Positions 1 through 7,148 of a DNA stretch of 9,224 nucleotides are shown here, in pieces. The position numbers were made by a program, and so were the translations under genes. Source of the DNA: JBOHCT01 sp050699055. GTDB taxonomy: Bacteria > Actinomycetota > Actinomycetes > Streptosporangiales > JBOHCT01. The stretch covers positions 1 to 9,224 of the forward strand of contig JBOHCT010000174.1 of assembly GCA_050699055.1 (NCBI GenBank), given 5' to 3'. Each line of letters begins with the position of its first letter. Within the stretch, counting starts at the first letter, position 1. Under the pieces are notes generated by a model. That model saw only the letters and a list, made by a program, of their open reading frames with translations. It was not told where the DNA came from and made no database searches.

Positions 1-1258
1 TAACCACGTTGGTCCCGTCGAGGTGGATGACCGCGCCGGGCGTCACCTCCAGGGGGTGGGTGCCGATCGCGCCGGCGGCGAACGGCGCCGCCGCGAGGAC
101 GAGGAGCAGGTCGACCTTGGCCAGTGACTGGATGAAGGCGAAGGTCCGCCCGCGTACGCGGTCCTCCACCTCGAGACCGATCAGCGTGTAACCCGTCACC
201 CAGGCGACACCGGCGAGTCCGCCCAGGAAGACCGAGAGCAGGATGACGATCTCCAGGTTGGGGATCACGGCGACGAGGGCGAGGGTCACCCCCGCCCCGG
301 TGATCGCCAGACCGAACAGCCTGCGACGGCTGAGCGCCGAGAGCGTCCGAGGGCCGACGAACATGCCGAGCGCGAGCCCGAGGAACACGGCCGCGAAGAT
401 AGCGCCGTACGCGACGTCGCCCCCGCCCAGCGCGTTGACGTACACGCGTGCCAATCCGATCACCGCGCCGCCGGCGGCGAACGCCCCGAGCATGCCGACC
501 GCGAGACCGCGCACCATGCGGGTGCCCCCCACGAACCGCCAACCTTCGACCACCGACCGCATGACCGCCACGTGTGGCGCGTCGCTGTCCAGGCGAGGGG
601 CGTGCTTCGGTATCTCACGCAGGAAGACGATCGTGATCGCCGAGACGAGGAACGTCACGGCGTTGACGTACAAGGCGAGGTCAACCGGGTTGGAGGCGAA
701 GAACGGCACGATGGCCGCGAGCGCGTTGCTGATCAAAGCGAAGACGGCGAAGAGGCCGGCGGCCACCGGCGCCGAGCCGTAAGTAGTAAACAGGCTGAGC
801 TGGTTGGCCGACTCCAGTCGTTCACGGGGCACCAGGTTGGGGACCGTGGCTTCCTTGGCCGGGTTCCAGAACAGGCTCACGCACTCGGAGAGGAACGTCG
901 CGGCGAGCAGCCAGTCGAGCTGCTTGACGAGGGGGATCGAGACGAAGAACCCGAAGCGGAGCAGGTCGGCGACGATCATCGTCCGCCTGCGGTCGAACCG
1001 GTCCGCGACCGCGCCGGCGAGCGGGCCGAGCACCAGCGCGGGCATGATCTTCAGGATCAGCACGCCGCCGACCGCGAAGTTCTGTACAGCGAAACCCCGG
1101 CCGGCGGTGATCGTCGAGGCGAGGGAGGTCAGCGCGAGCACGCTGAGCCAGTCGCCCAGGCTGGACAGGGTCAGCGCGCACCAGAGCCTACGGAAGGCCG
1201 AGACGCCGAGGACCTCTCGCAGCGCGCGGGTCGACGACGCCGGTGCGGTCGCTGCCAT
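1..1258 (-). CDS. MFS-type membrane protein, N-terminal part (probable MFS/dTMP kinase fusion), runs off left edge
   Basis: The frame is open for 419 codons from ATG 1258 to the window edge with no stop, so the C-terminus lies outside. The start has GGAGGG (complement of 1263-1268) 4 nt upstream. The protein begins MAATAPASSTRALREVLG and then shows repeated hydrophobic helices typical of a major facilitator transporter. An MFS motif-A-like loop, GAVADRFDRRR, sits at about residues 82-92 between the first helices. Acidic or charged loops (KEATVPNLVPRERLESANQL) resemble the MFS_3/enterobactin-exporter-like type. In Streptomyces and relatives the gene directly downstream of topA encodes a long protein with an MFS-like N-terminal half and a thymidylate kinase C-terminal half. 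Gene order and the last visible residues (PGAVIHLDGTNVV, a soluble-looking stretch) fit that. The kinase half is not visible, so the fusion is inference; a plain MFS exporter is the alternative. It follows topA by 107 bp on the same strand and may be co-transcribed. Confidence 0.88.
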   Translation of the reverse strand, partial: MAATAPASSTRALREVLGVSAFRRLWCALTLSSLGDWLSVLALTSLASTITAGRGFAVQNFAVGGVLILKIMPALVLGPLAGAVADRFDRRRTMIVADLLRFGFFVSIPLVKQLDWLLAATFLSECVSLFWNPAKEATVPNLVPRERLESANQLSLFTTYGSAPVAAGLFAVFALISNALAAIVPFFASNPVDLALYVNAVTFLVSAITIVFLREIPKHAPRLDSDAPHVAVMRSVVEGWRFVGGTRMVRGLAVGMLGAFAAGGAVIGLARVYVNALGGGDVAYGAIFAAVFLGLALGMFVGPRTLSALSRRRLFGLAITGAGVTLALVAVIPNLEIVILLSVFLGGLAGVAWVTGYTLIGLEVEDRVRGRTFAFIQSLAKVDLLLVLAAAPFAAGAIGTHPLEVTPGAVIHLDGTNVV

Positions 1259-1365
1259 CACACCCTCCACGCGGCGTGGCCAAGAGCCCCGAGAGAACCG
1301 AGGTCGGCACCCGCGGAGCGCCCGCGCGCGCCTACCTCACTCACGAGTACGTACCGTAGTCCGGT

Positions 1366-3990
1366 TCAGCGTCGCGCGCCGGTCTTCCGGCGGGTCGACC
1401 GGCGGGGCGTGGACGGTCCCCTGGCCCGGCGCTCGGCGAGCAGCTCCGCCGCCCGTTCGAGCGTCACGCTCTCCGGGTCGTCACCGGTGCGCAGACCCGC
1501 GTTCGTCTCCCCGTCGGTGACGAAGGGCCCGAATCGGCCGGACTTGACGACGACCGGCTTGCCGGTGTCCGGGTCGTCGCCCAGCTCCCGCAGCGGCGCG
1601 CTGGTCGCCCGGCGGCGCCCCTTGGGCTGGGCGAGCAGCTCTTTCGCGCCGTCGACGGTGAGCGTGAACAGCTGCTCCTCCGTCTCGAGCGAACGGGTCT
1701 CCGTCCCCTTCTTCAGGTACGGCCCGTAGCGGCCGTTGTGGACCCGCACCATCTCCCCGTCGATCTCGCCGACCTCGCGGGGCAGGCGCAGCAGCGACAG
1801 CGCGTCCTCCAGCGTGATCGTGTCGAGCGACATCGACCGCAGCAGCGAGCTCGTACGCGGCTTCGTGCCCTTGGGGGCGTCGTCGGGCAGGACCTCGGCG
1901 ACGTACGGGCCGTAGCGGCCGTGCTTGGCGACCACCTCCAGGCCGCTGTCCGGGTGGACGCCGAGCGGCCTGCCCCCGGTGGGCTGGGCCAACAGCTCCT
2001 CGGCCCTCTCCGCGGTCAGCTCGTCGGGCGCCAGGTCGGGCGGGATCGGGGCGCGGTCGTCGCCGCGCTGCAGGAAGGCGCCGTACCGGCCGACCCTGGC
2101 GATGACGCCGTTCTCGCCGATCGGGAACGAGTTGACCTCGCGGGCGTCGATCTCGCCCAGGTCGGTGACCGCCTCCTTGAGCCCCTCGTCGCCGTTGTCG
2201 CCGAAGTAGAAGCGCGACAGCCACGGACGCGGCTCGGCGTCACCGCGCGCGATGTCGTCGAGGACGTCCTCCATGCGGGCGGTGAACGCGTAGTCGACCA
2301 GCGAGCCGAAGTGCCGCTCCAGCAGGCCCACGACCGCGAACGCGACGAACGACGGCACCAGCGCGTTGCCCTTCTTGAACACATACCCCCGGTCGAGGAT
2401 CGTGCCGATGATCGTGGCGTACGTGGAGGGCCGGCCGATCTCCCGCTCCTCCAGCTCCTTGACCAGCGACGCCTCTGTGTAGCGGGCCGGCGGGCGGGTC
2501 GTGTGGCCCTTGGCCTCCATCGACGCGGGCGTGAGCCGGTCGCCGTCGGCCAGCCGCGGCAGCCGTCGCTCCCGGTCGTCCAGCTCGGTCTCGGGATCGT
2601 CCGCGCCCTCGACGTACGCCCTCAGGAACCCGTGAAACGCGATGACCCTGCCGGTCGCGGTGAACTCGACGTTCTCCCCGGCGCCGGTGCGCCCGCCTAC
2701 GCGCACCGAGACGGACTGCCCGGTGGCGTCCTTCATCTGCGAGGCGACGGTGCGCCGCCAGATCAGCTCGTACAGCCGAAACTCGCCGCCGGACAGCCCG
2801 GTCTCCGCCGGCGTGCGGAACGTGTCGCCGGACGGCCGGATCGCCTCGTGTGCCTCCTGGGCGTTCTTGACCTTGCTGGCGTACTTACGTGGCTTGTCCG
2901 GAACGTAGTCGTCGCCGTACAGCTGGCGCGCCTGACCCCGGGCGGCGGTGATCGCGGCATCGGACAGGGTGATGCTGTCGGTGCGCATGTAGGTGATGTA
3001 GCCGTTCTCGTACAGCCGCTGCGCGACCGCCATCGTCCGCTTGGGGCCGAAGCCGAGCTTGCGCGACGCCTCCTGCTGCAGGGTGGTCGTGCGGAACGGG
3101 GCATAAGGGGACCGGCGGTACGGCTTGCGCTCGACGCCGCGGACCTCGAAGCGCGCGTCGCGCAGACGCTCCGCGAGCTCGCTCGCGGCAGCCTCCTCGA
3201 GGTGGATGACGTCACGCGTCCGCAGTGTCCCGTCGGGGCCGAAGTCGCGGCCGCTCGCGACCTTCCGACCGTCAACGGACGCCAGCGTCGCGGTGAACGC
3301 GCGCGGGTCCTCGTTCTCGCGGCCGGTATCGAAGACCGCCTCCAGGTCCCAGTAGCCGGCCGCGCGGAACGCGATCCGCTCCCGCTCCCGCTCGACGACG
3401 AGACGGGTGGCCACCGACTGCACCCGCCCGGCCGAGAGCCTCGGCATGACCTTCTTCCACAGCACAGGCGAGACCTCGTAGCCGTACAAGCGGTCGAGGA
3501 TGCGGCGGGTCTCCTGGGCGTCAACCAGCTTGAGGTCGATGTCGCGGGGGTTGTGGACCGCCTGTTCGATGGCGTCGCGGGTGATCTCGTGGAAGACCAT
3601 GCGCCGCACGGGCACGCGGGGCTTCAGCACCTCGCGCAGGTGCCAGGCGATGGCCTCGCCCTCGCGGTCCTCGTCCGTGGCGAGGTACAGCTCGTCGGCC
3701 TGGGCGAGCAGCTTCTTGAGCTTGCTGACCTGGGACTTCTTGTCGGTGTTGACGACGTACAGCGGCTGGAAGTTGTTCTCCACGTCGACGCCGAGCCGCC
3801 CCCATCGCGTCTTCTTGTACGCGGCGGGTACCTCCGCGGCCTTGTCGGGCAGGTCACGAATGTGGCCGATGCTGGACTCCACGACGTACCCATGCCCGAG
3901 GTAGCCGGCGATCGTGCGGGCCTTGGCCGGGGACTCGACGATCACCAAGCGCTGGCGCGCGTCCGTGGTCGTGTCGCTCTTCGGGGCCAC
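1366..3990 (-). CDS. topA: DNA topoisomerase I (type IA, omega protein)
   Basis: Relaxes negatively supercoiled DNA by cutting one strand through a 5'-phosphotyrosine, acting on the nucleoid. The protein has 874 aa, normal for actinobacteria. The GTG start (3988-3990) has GAGGAG (complement of 3995-4000) 4 nt upstream. An N-terminal TOPRIM domain shows VIVESPAKA with E19 and the DEDREGEA motif (D106, D108, E110) for Mg2+. SAGRVQS lies at 186-192. The catalytic tyrosine is Y334 in YITYMRTDS, and HEAIRPS follows at about 381-387. The C-terminal third carries four Topo_C-type repeats, each centred on a GRYG or GRFG core (about 633-639, 691-695, 753-757, 818-822). There are no cysteines at all, so the zinc ribbons of E. 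coli TopA are absent, as in mycobacteria and streptomycetes. The end is a short arginine-rich tail, in place of the long lysine-rich tail of some actinomycetes. It is divergent from the small gene at 4251, and a palindrome-rich region lies between them. Confidence 0.98.
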   Translation of the reverse strand: MAPKSDTTTDARQRLVIVESPAKARTIAGYLGHGYVVESSIGHIRDLPDKAAEVPAAYKKTRWGRLGVDVENNFQPLYVVNTDKKSQVSKLKKLLAQADELYLATDEDREGEAIAWHLREVLKPRVPVRRMVFHEITRDAIEQAVHNPRDIDLKLVDAQETRRILDRLYGYEVSPVLWKKVMPRLSAGRVQSVATRLVVERERERIAFRAAGYWDLEAVFDTGRENEDPRAFTATLASVDGRKVASGRDFGPDGTLRTRDVIHLEEAAASELAERLRDARFEVRGVERKPYRRSPYAPFRTTTLQQEASRKLGFGPKRTMAVAQRLYENGYITYMRTDSITLSDAAITAARGQARQLYGDDYVPDKPRKYASKVKNAQEAHEAIRPSGDTFRTPAETGLSGGEFRLYELIWRRTVASQMKDATGQSVSVRVGGRTGAGENVEFTATGRVIAFHGFLRAYVEGADDPETELDDRERRLPRLADGDRLTPASMEAKGHTTRPPARYTEASLVKELEEREIGRPSTYATIIGTILDRGYVFKKGNALVPSFVAFAVVGLLERHFGSLVDYAFTARMEDVLDDIARGDAEPRPWLSRFYFGDNGDEGLKEAVTDLGEIDAREVNSFPIGENGVIARVGRYGAFLQRGDDRAPIPPDLAPDELTAERAEELLAQPTGGRPLGVHPDSGLEVVAKHGRYGPYVAEVLPDDAPKGTKPRTSSLLRSMSLDTITLEDALSLLRLPREVGEIDGEMVRVHNGRYGPYLKKGTETRSLETEEQLFTLTVDGAKELLAQPKGRRRATSAPLRELGDDPDTGKPVVVKSGRFGPFVTDGETNAGLRTGDDPESVTLERAAELLAERRARGPSTPRRSTRRKTGARR

Positions 3991-4038
3991 GCTGCTCCTC
4001 GCTCAAGTGTCGATGTCTGGTGTGGATTCGGGCGACGA

Positions 4039-4070
4039 GGCCTTCGAGGGGAAACAACTCCTCGAAGGCC
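4039..4070 (-). promoter_or_regulatory. Perfect inverted repeat in the topA upstream leader
   Basis: Two perfect 11-bp arms, GGCCTTCGAGG (4039-4049) and CCTCGAAGGCC (4060-4070), flank a 10-nt loop. It lies 49 bp upstream of the topA start. If transcription starts further upstream it would form a stable hairpin in the topA 5' leader; alternatively it is a dimer operator. No T-tract follows on either strand, and no gene ends nearby, so a terminator is less likely. The function is not known. Confidence 0.4.
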
Positions 4071-4091
4071 CGCCCGCGTTCCCGACGCGCC

Positions 4092-4176
4092 GGTCCATTG
4101 TGGACCACGCGTGGCTGTGACTGTCACTGGCAGTGGGCGGCACGGACGCCCAGTGTAAACACGGGCGCCAGGCGCC
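4092..4176. promoter_or_regulatory. Divergent topA / small-gene control region with stacked palindromes
   Basis: Short palindromes tile this stretch: GGTCCA-TTG-TGGACC (4092-4106), CCACGCGTGG (4105-4114), GTGAC-T-GTCAC (4117-4127), CACTG-G-CAGTG (4125-4135) and CGCCC-A-GTGT-AA-ACAC-GGGCG (4147-4167). GGCGCC then occurs twice (4164-4169, 4171-4176). A possible -10 box for topA, TACACT on the minus strand (4152-4157), falls inside the fifth palindrome; I see no convincing -35. topA expression is known to respond to supercoiling in actinomycetes, and a cluster like this could hold its promoter and operators. The elements are seen directly; the role is inference. Confidence 0.35.
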
Positions 4177-4250
4177 GGGCGAGACACGTGGGTCGGCAGC
4201 GGGCATTCCCGACCGGTTCCCACTGGCGGGCAAGGAGCGTGCGTCCCACA

Positions 4251-4466
4251 ATGGCATCGGTGGTCGAGTACGAGTACATGCAGGTCTACCTCCCGCGTGG
4301 CACCTCACGCCGGGTCGCCCGACAGTTGTTGACCGACCATGCCGAGTACGGCCAGTGGGAGCTCGCCCGCGTGCGGCTCTATCCGGACGGTAGTCGGCGT
4401 GCCTGGCTGCGGCGAAAGATCATCAGACAGATGGGGCGTCCCCGAACGCCGCGGATCACGCTGTAA
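4251..4466 (+). CDS. Small conserved actinobacterial protein, DUF5703-like
   Basis: A 71-aa protein with no signal peptide or membrane segment. The central core reads EYEYMQVYLPRGTSRRVARQ, then LLTDHAEYGQWELARVRLYPDG and SRRAWLRRKIIRQ. I recognise this as the pattern of the short DUF5703 family of actinomycetes, in which a (Y/V)xPRG turn, the TDHAEYGxWEL block and a basic RRxIIRQ end are conserved. Function is unknown. The basic end could bind nucleic acid, but that is a guess. The ATG at 4251 gives the family-like N-terminus. AAGGAG at 4232-4237 is 13 nt upstream, which is long; an in-frame GTG at 4239 is too close to it, so the exact start is uncertain. It is transcribed away from topA and toward the LPXTG gene, with a shared terminator hairpin between. 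Confidence 0.78.
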   Translation: MASVVEYEYMQVYLPRGTSRRVARQLLTDHAEYGQWELARVRLYPDGSRRAWLRRKIIRQMGRPRTPRITL

Positions 4467-4602
4467 CGAGACGAGGCTCGCCCGGGCGACCCGACCGCTC
4501 GACCGCTCTGGCCTCTCTCCCCGCCACAGCGCCAAGATCTCGGTTGGGTCAGGAGGAACAGGATACTGCGTCCTTGGACCAGAAGAACGGATCAACGACG
4601 TG

Positions 4603-4642
4603 GCTGTGCCCGCCCCGGTCCGCGCACCGGAGCGGGCACAGC
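4603..4642. terminator. Bidirectional hairpin terminator between convergent genes
   Basis: Outer arms GCTGTGCCCGC (4603-4613) and GCGGGCACAGC (4632-4642) pair perfectly. After a single C/A mismatch, CCGGT (4615-4619) pairs with ACCGG (4626-4630) around a 6-nt loop. The result is a 16-bp GC-rich stem. It lies 136 bp after the stop of the DUF5703-like gene and 26 bp after the stop of the LPXTG gene, so it could end both transcripts. There is no U-tract, which is common for actinomycete terminators. Confidence 0.65.
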
Positions 4643-4668
4643 GTCTATCGACAACCACCGAGCGGGGT

Positions 4669-5510
4669 CTAGCCGCGGCGGATGTGGAGCCGTCGCCTCG
4701 CGGCGACGACGCAGGCACCACCCACGGCGATGGCGCCGAGGGCAAGGGCGAAGAGCGAGCCGAGGTCAAGACCGGTGAAGGGCAGTTCCTCGCCGGCCTG
4801 CGCCGGCTGCTCGCCGCCCACGGGGACCGTGACGGCCGGAGGCGGTCCGGCGGTCGGCGGGTGCTGCCCGGCGGGGGGCTGCCCGGCGGGGGGCCCGGAT
4901 CGGCCGGTACGTCAGCGCGCGGGTGCCGCCACCCCAGGCCAGGGGCAAGCGCATCGCGCAGTCCGCGGGCCAGGTCGCCACGGGCGACGGGCCCGGGCTT
5001 CCCGCCCGGAACCGCGGCCCCGACCGGACCGCCCGCGTCCGACGAGGGCGCCCGCGTCCGCTTGGCCGCCTCGGACGGCGTCTGCCCAACCGACCTCTTG
5101 GCCGCTGCCTTGACGGAGCGCGACGTGGTCGGCGACGCACCGTGTGGGGCGGAGGCACGCGAACGTCCGCCGCTGGACTCGCCACTGGCGAGGACCGGGT
5201 CAGCGGAATCGTCGCGGACGGGCTTACGCCCGTCGATCCCGGTGCCCTTCGTGACGCCCTGCACGGTGTCTTCTACGCGAGACGTCACGCCATCGGCATG
5301 GGTGGCAACCGAGGACGCGGCCTGCTGGACGGCGGAAGGGCTGGAGGTGTCGTCGGCCGCGTAGGCGTTGAGGCTCCCGCCAAGGAGCCAACCGACGACG
5401 ACGAGGCCACCAACCGACACGACACGGCGGACAGATGGTCGGCGGAGGACCGCCGCCGACCGCCGAACGACACACGCGGCGACGCGGGCGCCTGGGTGCT
5501 GCCCCCGCAC
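4669..5510 (-). CDS. LPXTG-anchored secreted surface protein, reading frame broken by an apparent frameshift
   Basis: The first part starts at GTG 5510, with GGAGGT (complement of 5514-5519) just upstream. It has a basic N-terminus, a hydrophobic core (VVSVGGLVVVGWLLGG, about 30-45) and a likely signal peptidase site after AYA (residue 51). A low-complexity Ala/Ser/Pro/Gly region without cysteines or a known domain follows. The sorting signal is in another frame: LPFTG (4771-4785), a hydrophobic helix GSLFALALGAIAVGGACVVAA and the tail RRRLHIRRG, ending at TAG 4669. Read straight on, the first frame instead continues antisense through the small gene to 4305, which is implausible. The sorting-signal frame has a TGA at 4912-4914, so the change must occur between about 4912 and 4790, where two G6 tracts lie in a 15-nt tandem repeat. 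One extra base would join them into a protein of about 280 aa. Sortase would link it to the cell wall. No chaplin domain is visible. A true pseudogene and a sequencing error are both possible. Confidence 0.7.
4864..4893 (-). repeat. 15-bp perfect tandem repeat with two G6 tracts
   Basis: CTGCCCGGCGGGGGG occurs twice in a row (4864-4878 and 4879-4893, plus-strand reading). On the minus strand, in the sorting-signal frame, it encodes the pentapeptide repeat PPAGQ-PPAGQ, a wall-spanning type of linker. The two runs of six G are prone to slippage or miscalling and are the best place for the frame break in the surface-protein gene. Confidence 0.85.
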
Positions 5511-5570
5511 GACACCTCCCCGAGATTCCCATCACGCGACGGTCGATCACGTTAGCACCGGGAATGACAC

Positions 5571-5594
5571 GTGTCTCGGCGATCCGTGAGACAC
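5571..5594 (-). terminator. Hairpin downstream of the M20 gene, possible terminator
   Basis: Arms GTGTCTC (5571-5577) and GAGACAC (5588-5594) enclose a 10-nt loop that can add a further GG/CC pairing. It lies 23 bp past the M20 stop and upstream of the LPXTG start. An overlapping palindrome GACACGTGTC (5566-5575) offers an alternative fold. No U-tract is present, so it could instead be a regulatory element of the downstream gene. Confidence 0.42.
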
Positions 5595-5617
5595 CGCGAC
5601 GCCCCGGGGACCCATTT

Positions 5618-6940
5618 TCAGCAGTAATCGAGGAAGCGATCGAGCACCTTTACGCCGAAACGCAGGCCATCGAGGGGAACGCGTTCGTCGATCCCGTGAA
5701 ACATGCCGGAAAAGTCCAGTTCCGCTGGAAGTCGCAAGGGCGCGAAGCCGTACCCGCGCACTCCCAGCCGCGAGAACGACTTGGCGTCCGTGCCGCCCGA
5801 CAGGCAGTACGGAACCGGGCGGGCGCCGGCGTCTTCCGCGCGAAGGGCGCGCGCCATCGCCTCGACGAGCGGGCCGGAGAACTCCGTCTCCAGGCCGACA
5901 TCACGGTGGATGAACTCTCGCCCCACACTCGGCCCGAGCAGTTCGTCGAGCTCGGCGTAGAACTCGTCCTCGTAGCCCGGCAGGAACCGCCCGTCGACCT
6001 CGGCGGCCGCCGCGCCAGGAATGACGTTGACCTTGTAGCCCGCGTCGAGCACCGAGGGGTTCGCGGTGTTGCGGAGGGTGGCACCGACGACCCGCGACAG
6101 GGCACCGAGGCGCGCGACCGCGCCCTCGAGGTCGTCAGGGTCGAGGGCGACGCCGAGTGCGTCGGACAGCTGCTCGAGGAAAGCCTGTACGGTTTTCGTC
6201 ACCCGCAGCGGGAAGCGGTGCCGCCCGACGCGGCCGATCGCCTCGGCAAGTTCGGTGACGGCGTTGTCGTCGTTGATCATCGAGCCGTGACCCGCCGTGC
6301 CCTTCGCGGTGAGCCGCAGCCAAGCCATGCCCTTCTCCGCGGTCTCGATCAGGTACAGGCGTAGGTCGTCGCTGACCGTGTAGCTGAAGCCGCCGACCTC
6401 GCCGACCGCTTCCGTACACCCCTCGAAGAGGTCGCGATGGTTGTCGACGAGATGGCGCGCACCCAGTCTGCCGCCGGCCTCCTCATCGGCGAGGAACGCG
6501 AGGACGACGTCACGGGGCGGCCGGCGTCCCTCGCGCAGCCGCTGACGCACGACCGCAAGCGTCATCGCGTCCATGTCCTTCATGTCGACCGCGCCGCGTC
6601 CCCAGACGCAGCCGTCGACGATCTCGCCAGAGAACGGGTGGACCCGCCAGTCGGCGGCGTCGGCCGGGACGACGTCGAGATGGCCGTGGACGAGCAGGGC
6701 GTCGCGGCTCGGGTCCTCGCCCGCCACGCAGGCGACCACGGACGTACGCCGCTGCCGCGACTCGTAGACCCGCGGCTCGAGCCCGACCTCGGACAGCTTC
6801 TCGGCGACGTACTCAGCGGCGTCGCGCTCGCCGGTACTGGACTCGTCACCGCGGTTGGTCGTGTCAATACGGACGAGATCGCGGCACAGGTCCACGACCT
6901 CGTCAAGGGCTGCCGGATGGGACATGTCCTGCTCGGCCAC
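5618..6940 (-). CDS. M20-family zinc metallohydrolase (peptidase/deacylase)
   Basis: A 440-aa cytoplasmic enzyme of the M20/M25/M40 superfamily (ArgE/DapE/CPG2-like) that uses two metal ions to hydrolyse an amide or peptide bond. All hallmark residues are present, numbered from GTG 6940. HGHLDVVP carries H87 and D89, GRGAVDMKD carries bridging D119, and ADEEAGG has E153 (general base) and E154. GEVGG (E181) and GHGSM (H218, dimerisation domain) follow, and a C-terminal GMFHG carries H415. The length fits a two-domain member with catalytic and dimerisation domains. No signal peptide is seen. The substrate cannot be read from the sequence; dipeptides or N-acyl amino acids are typical. The GTG start is chosen for its AAGGGAG site 8 nt upstream; an in-frame ATG at 6997 would add 19 residues without such support. 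It precedes the LPXTG gene by 107 bp on the same strand. Confidence 0.94.
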   Translation of the reverse strand: MAEQDMSHPAALDEVVDLCRDLVRIDTTNRGDESSTGERDAAEYVAEKLSEVGLEPRVYESRQRRTSVVACVAGEDPSRDALLVHGHLDVVPADAADWRVHPFSGEIVDGCVWGRGAVDMKDMDAMTLAVVRQRLREGRRPPRDVVLAFLADEEAGGRLGARHLVDNHRDLFEGCTEAVGEVGGFSYTVSDDLRLYLIETAEKGMAWLRLTAKGTAGHGSMINDDNAVTELAEAIGRVGRHRFPLRVTKTVQAFLEQLSDALGVALDPDDLEGAVARLGALSRVVGATLRNTANPSVLDAGYKVNVIPGAAAAEVDGRFLPGYEDEFYAELDELLGPSVGREFIHRDVGLETEFSGPLVEAMARALRAEDAGARPVPYCLSGGTDAKSFSRLGVRGYGFAPLRLPAELDFSGMFHGIDERVPLDGLRFGVKVLDRFLDYC

Positions 6941-6948
6941 GGTCGGTG

Positions 6949-6955
6949 CTCCCTT
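6949..6955 (-). promoter_or_regulatory. Ribosome binding site that sets the M20 start
   Basis: AAGGGAG on the minus strand, 8 nt before GTG 6940. It favours this start over the upstream in-frame ATG at 6997. Confidence 0.75.
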
Positions 6956-7110
6956 CAGCGCGGGCGGGTCGCTCGGCGCGGGCGCCCTCACCATCATCCA
7001 TGCCGGCGGGCCTCTGGCCGGTCACCTTGCCTCTCACCTCCACCCGGCGATGTTTCCGGACGGGGTGGTCGGCAGACCTCGTCCACATGTCGATCTTCGC
7101 GGGAGTTTGC

Positions 7111-7116
7111 TACCGT
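7111..7116 (+). promoter_or_regulatory. Possible -10 box for tRNA-Leu
   Basis: TACCGT fits the TANNNT -10 pattern of actinobacterial housekeeping promoters and would place the start about 25 nt before the tRNA. The matching -35 region (about 7087-7093) is poor. The same stretch reads TACGGT on the other strand, so it could also serve the divergent M20 gene. Confidence 0.28.
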
Positions 7117-7123
7117 AGTGCCG

Positions 7124-7142
7124 GCATGGCGATCCGCCATGC
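7124..7142. promoter_or_regulatory. 19-bp perfect palindrome just upstream of tRNA-Leu
   Basis: Arms GCATGGCG (7124-7131) and CGCCATGC (7135-7142) surround the centre ATC. It ends 6 bp before the mature tRNA 5' end. It may be a 5'-leader hairpin of the precursor tRNA or a dimer operator for one of the divergent transcripts; the sequence does not decide. Confidence 0.4.
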
Positions 7143-7148
7143 AGCCTT

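Noticed and set aside
1348..1364. TACCGTAGTCCGG, nearly the same as TACCGTAGTGCCGG at 7111-7124
   Set aside because: Could be a shared -10 element read as TACGGT on the minus strand, but no -35 box accompanies either copy and two copies are weak evidence.
572..1729. 385-aa open frame on the plus strand
   Set aside because: Shadow of the MFS gene and the topA end on the opposite strand, low complexity and rich in Arg/Glu/Gly.
1738..4158. 806-aa open frame on the plus strand
   Set aside because: It lies antisense to topA, whose motifs are complete. Long open shadow frames are normal in high-GC DNA; the composition is Arg/Val/Asp-rich with no recognisable domain.
4305..4668. Straight continuation of the surface-protein frame to 4305
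   Set aside because: It passes a strong terminator hairpin and runs antisense through the conserved small gene. The LPFTG signal in the adjacent frame is a much better end.
4669..5510. Chaplin domain in the sortase-anchored protein
   Set aside because: None of the three minus-strand frames contains the paired cysteines and the VNVxGN/GLLNPxxGN pattern of chaplins.
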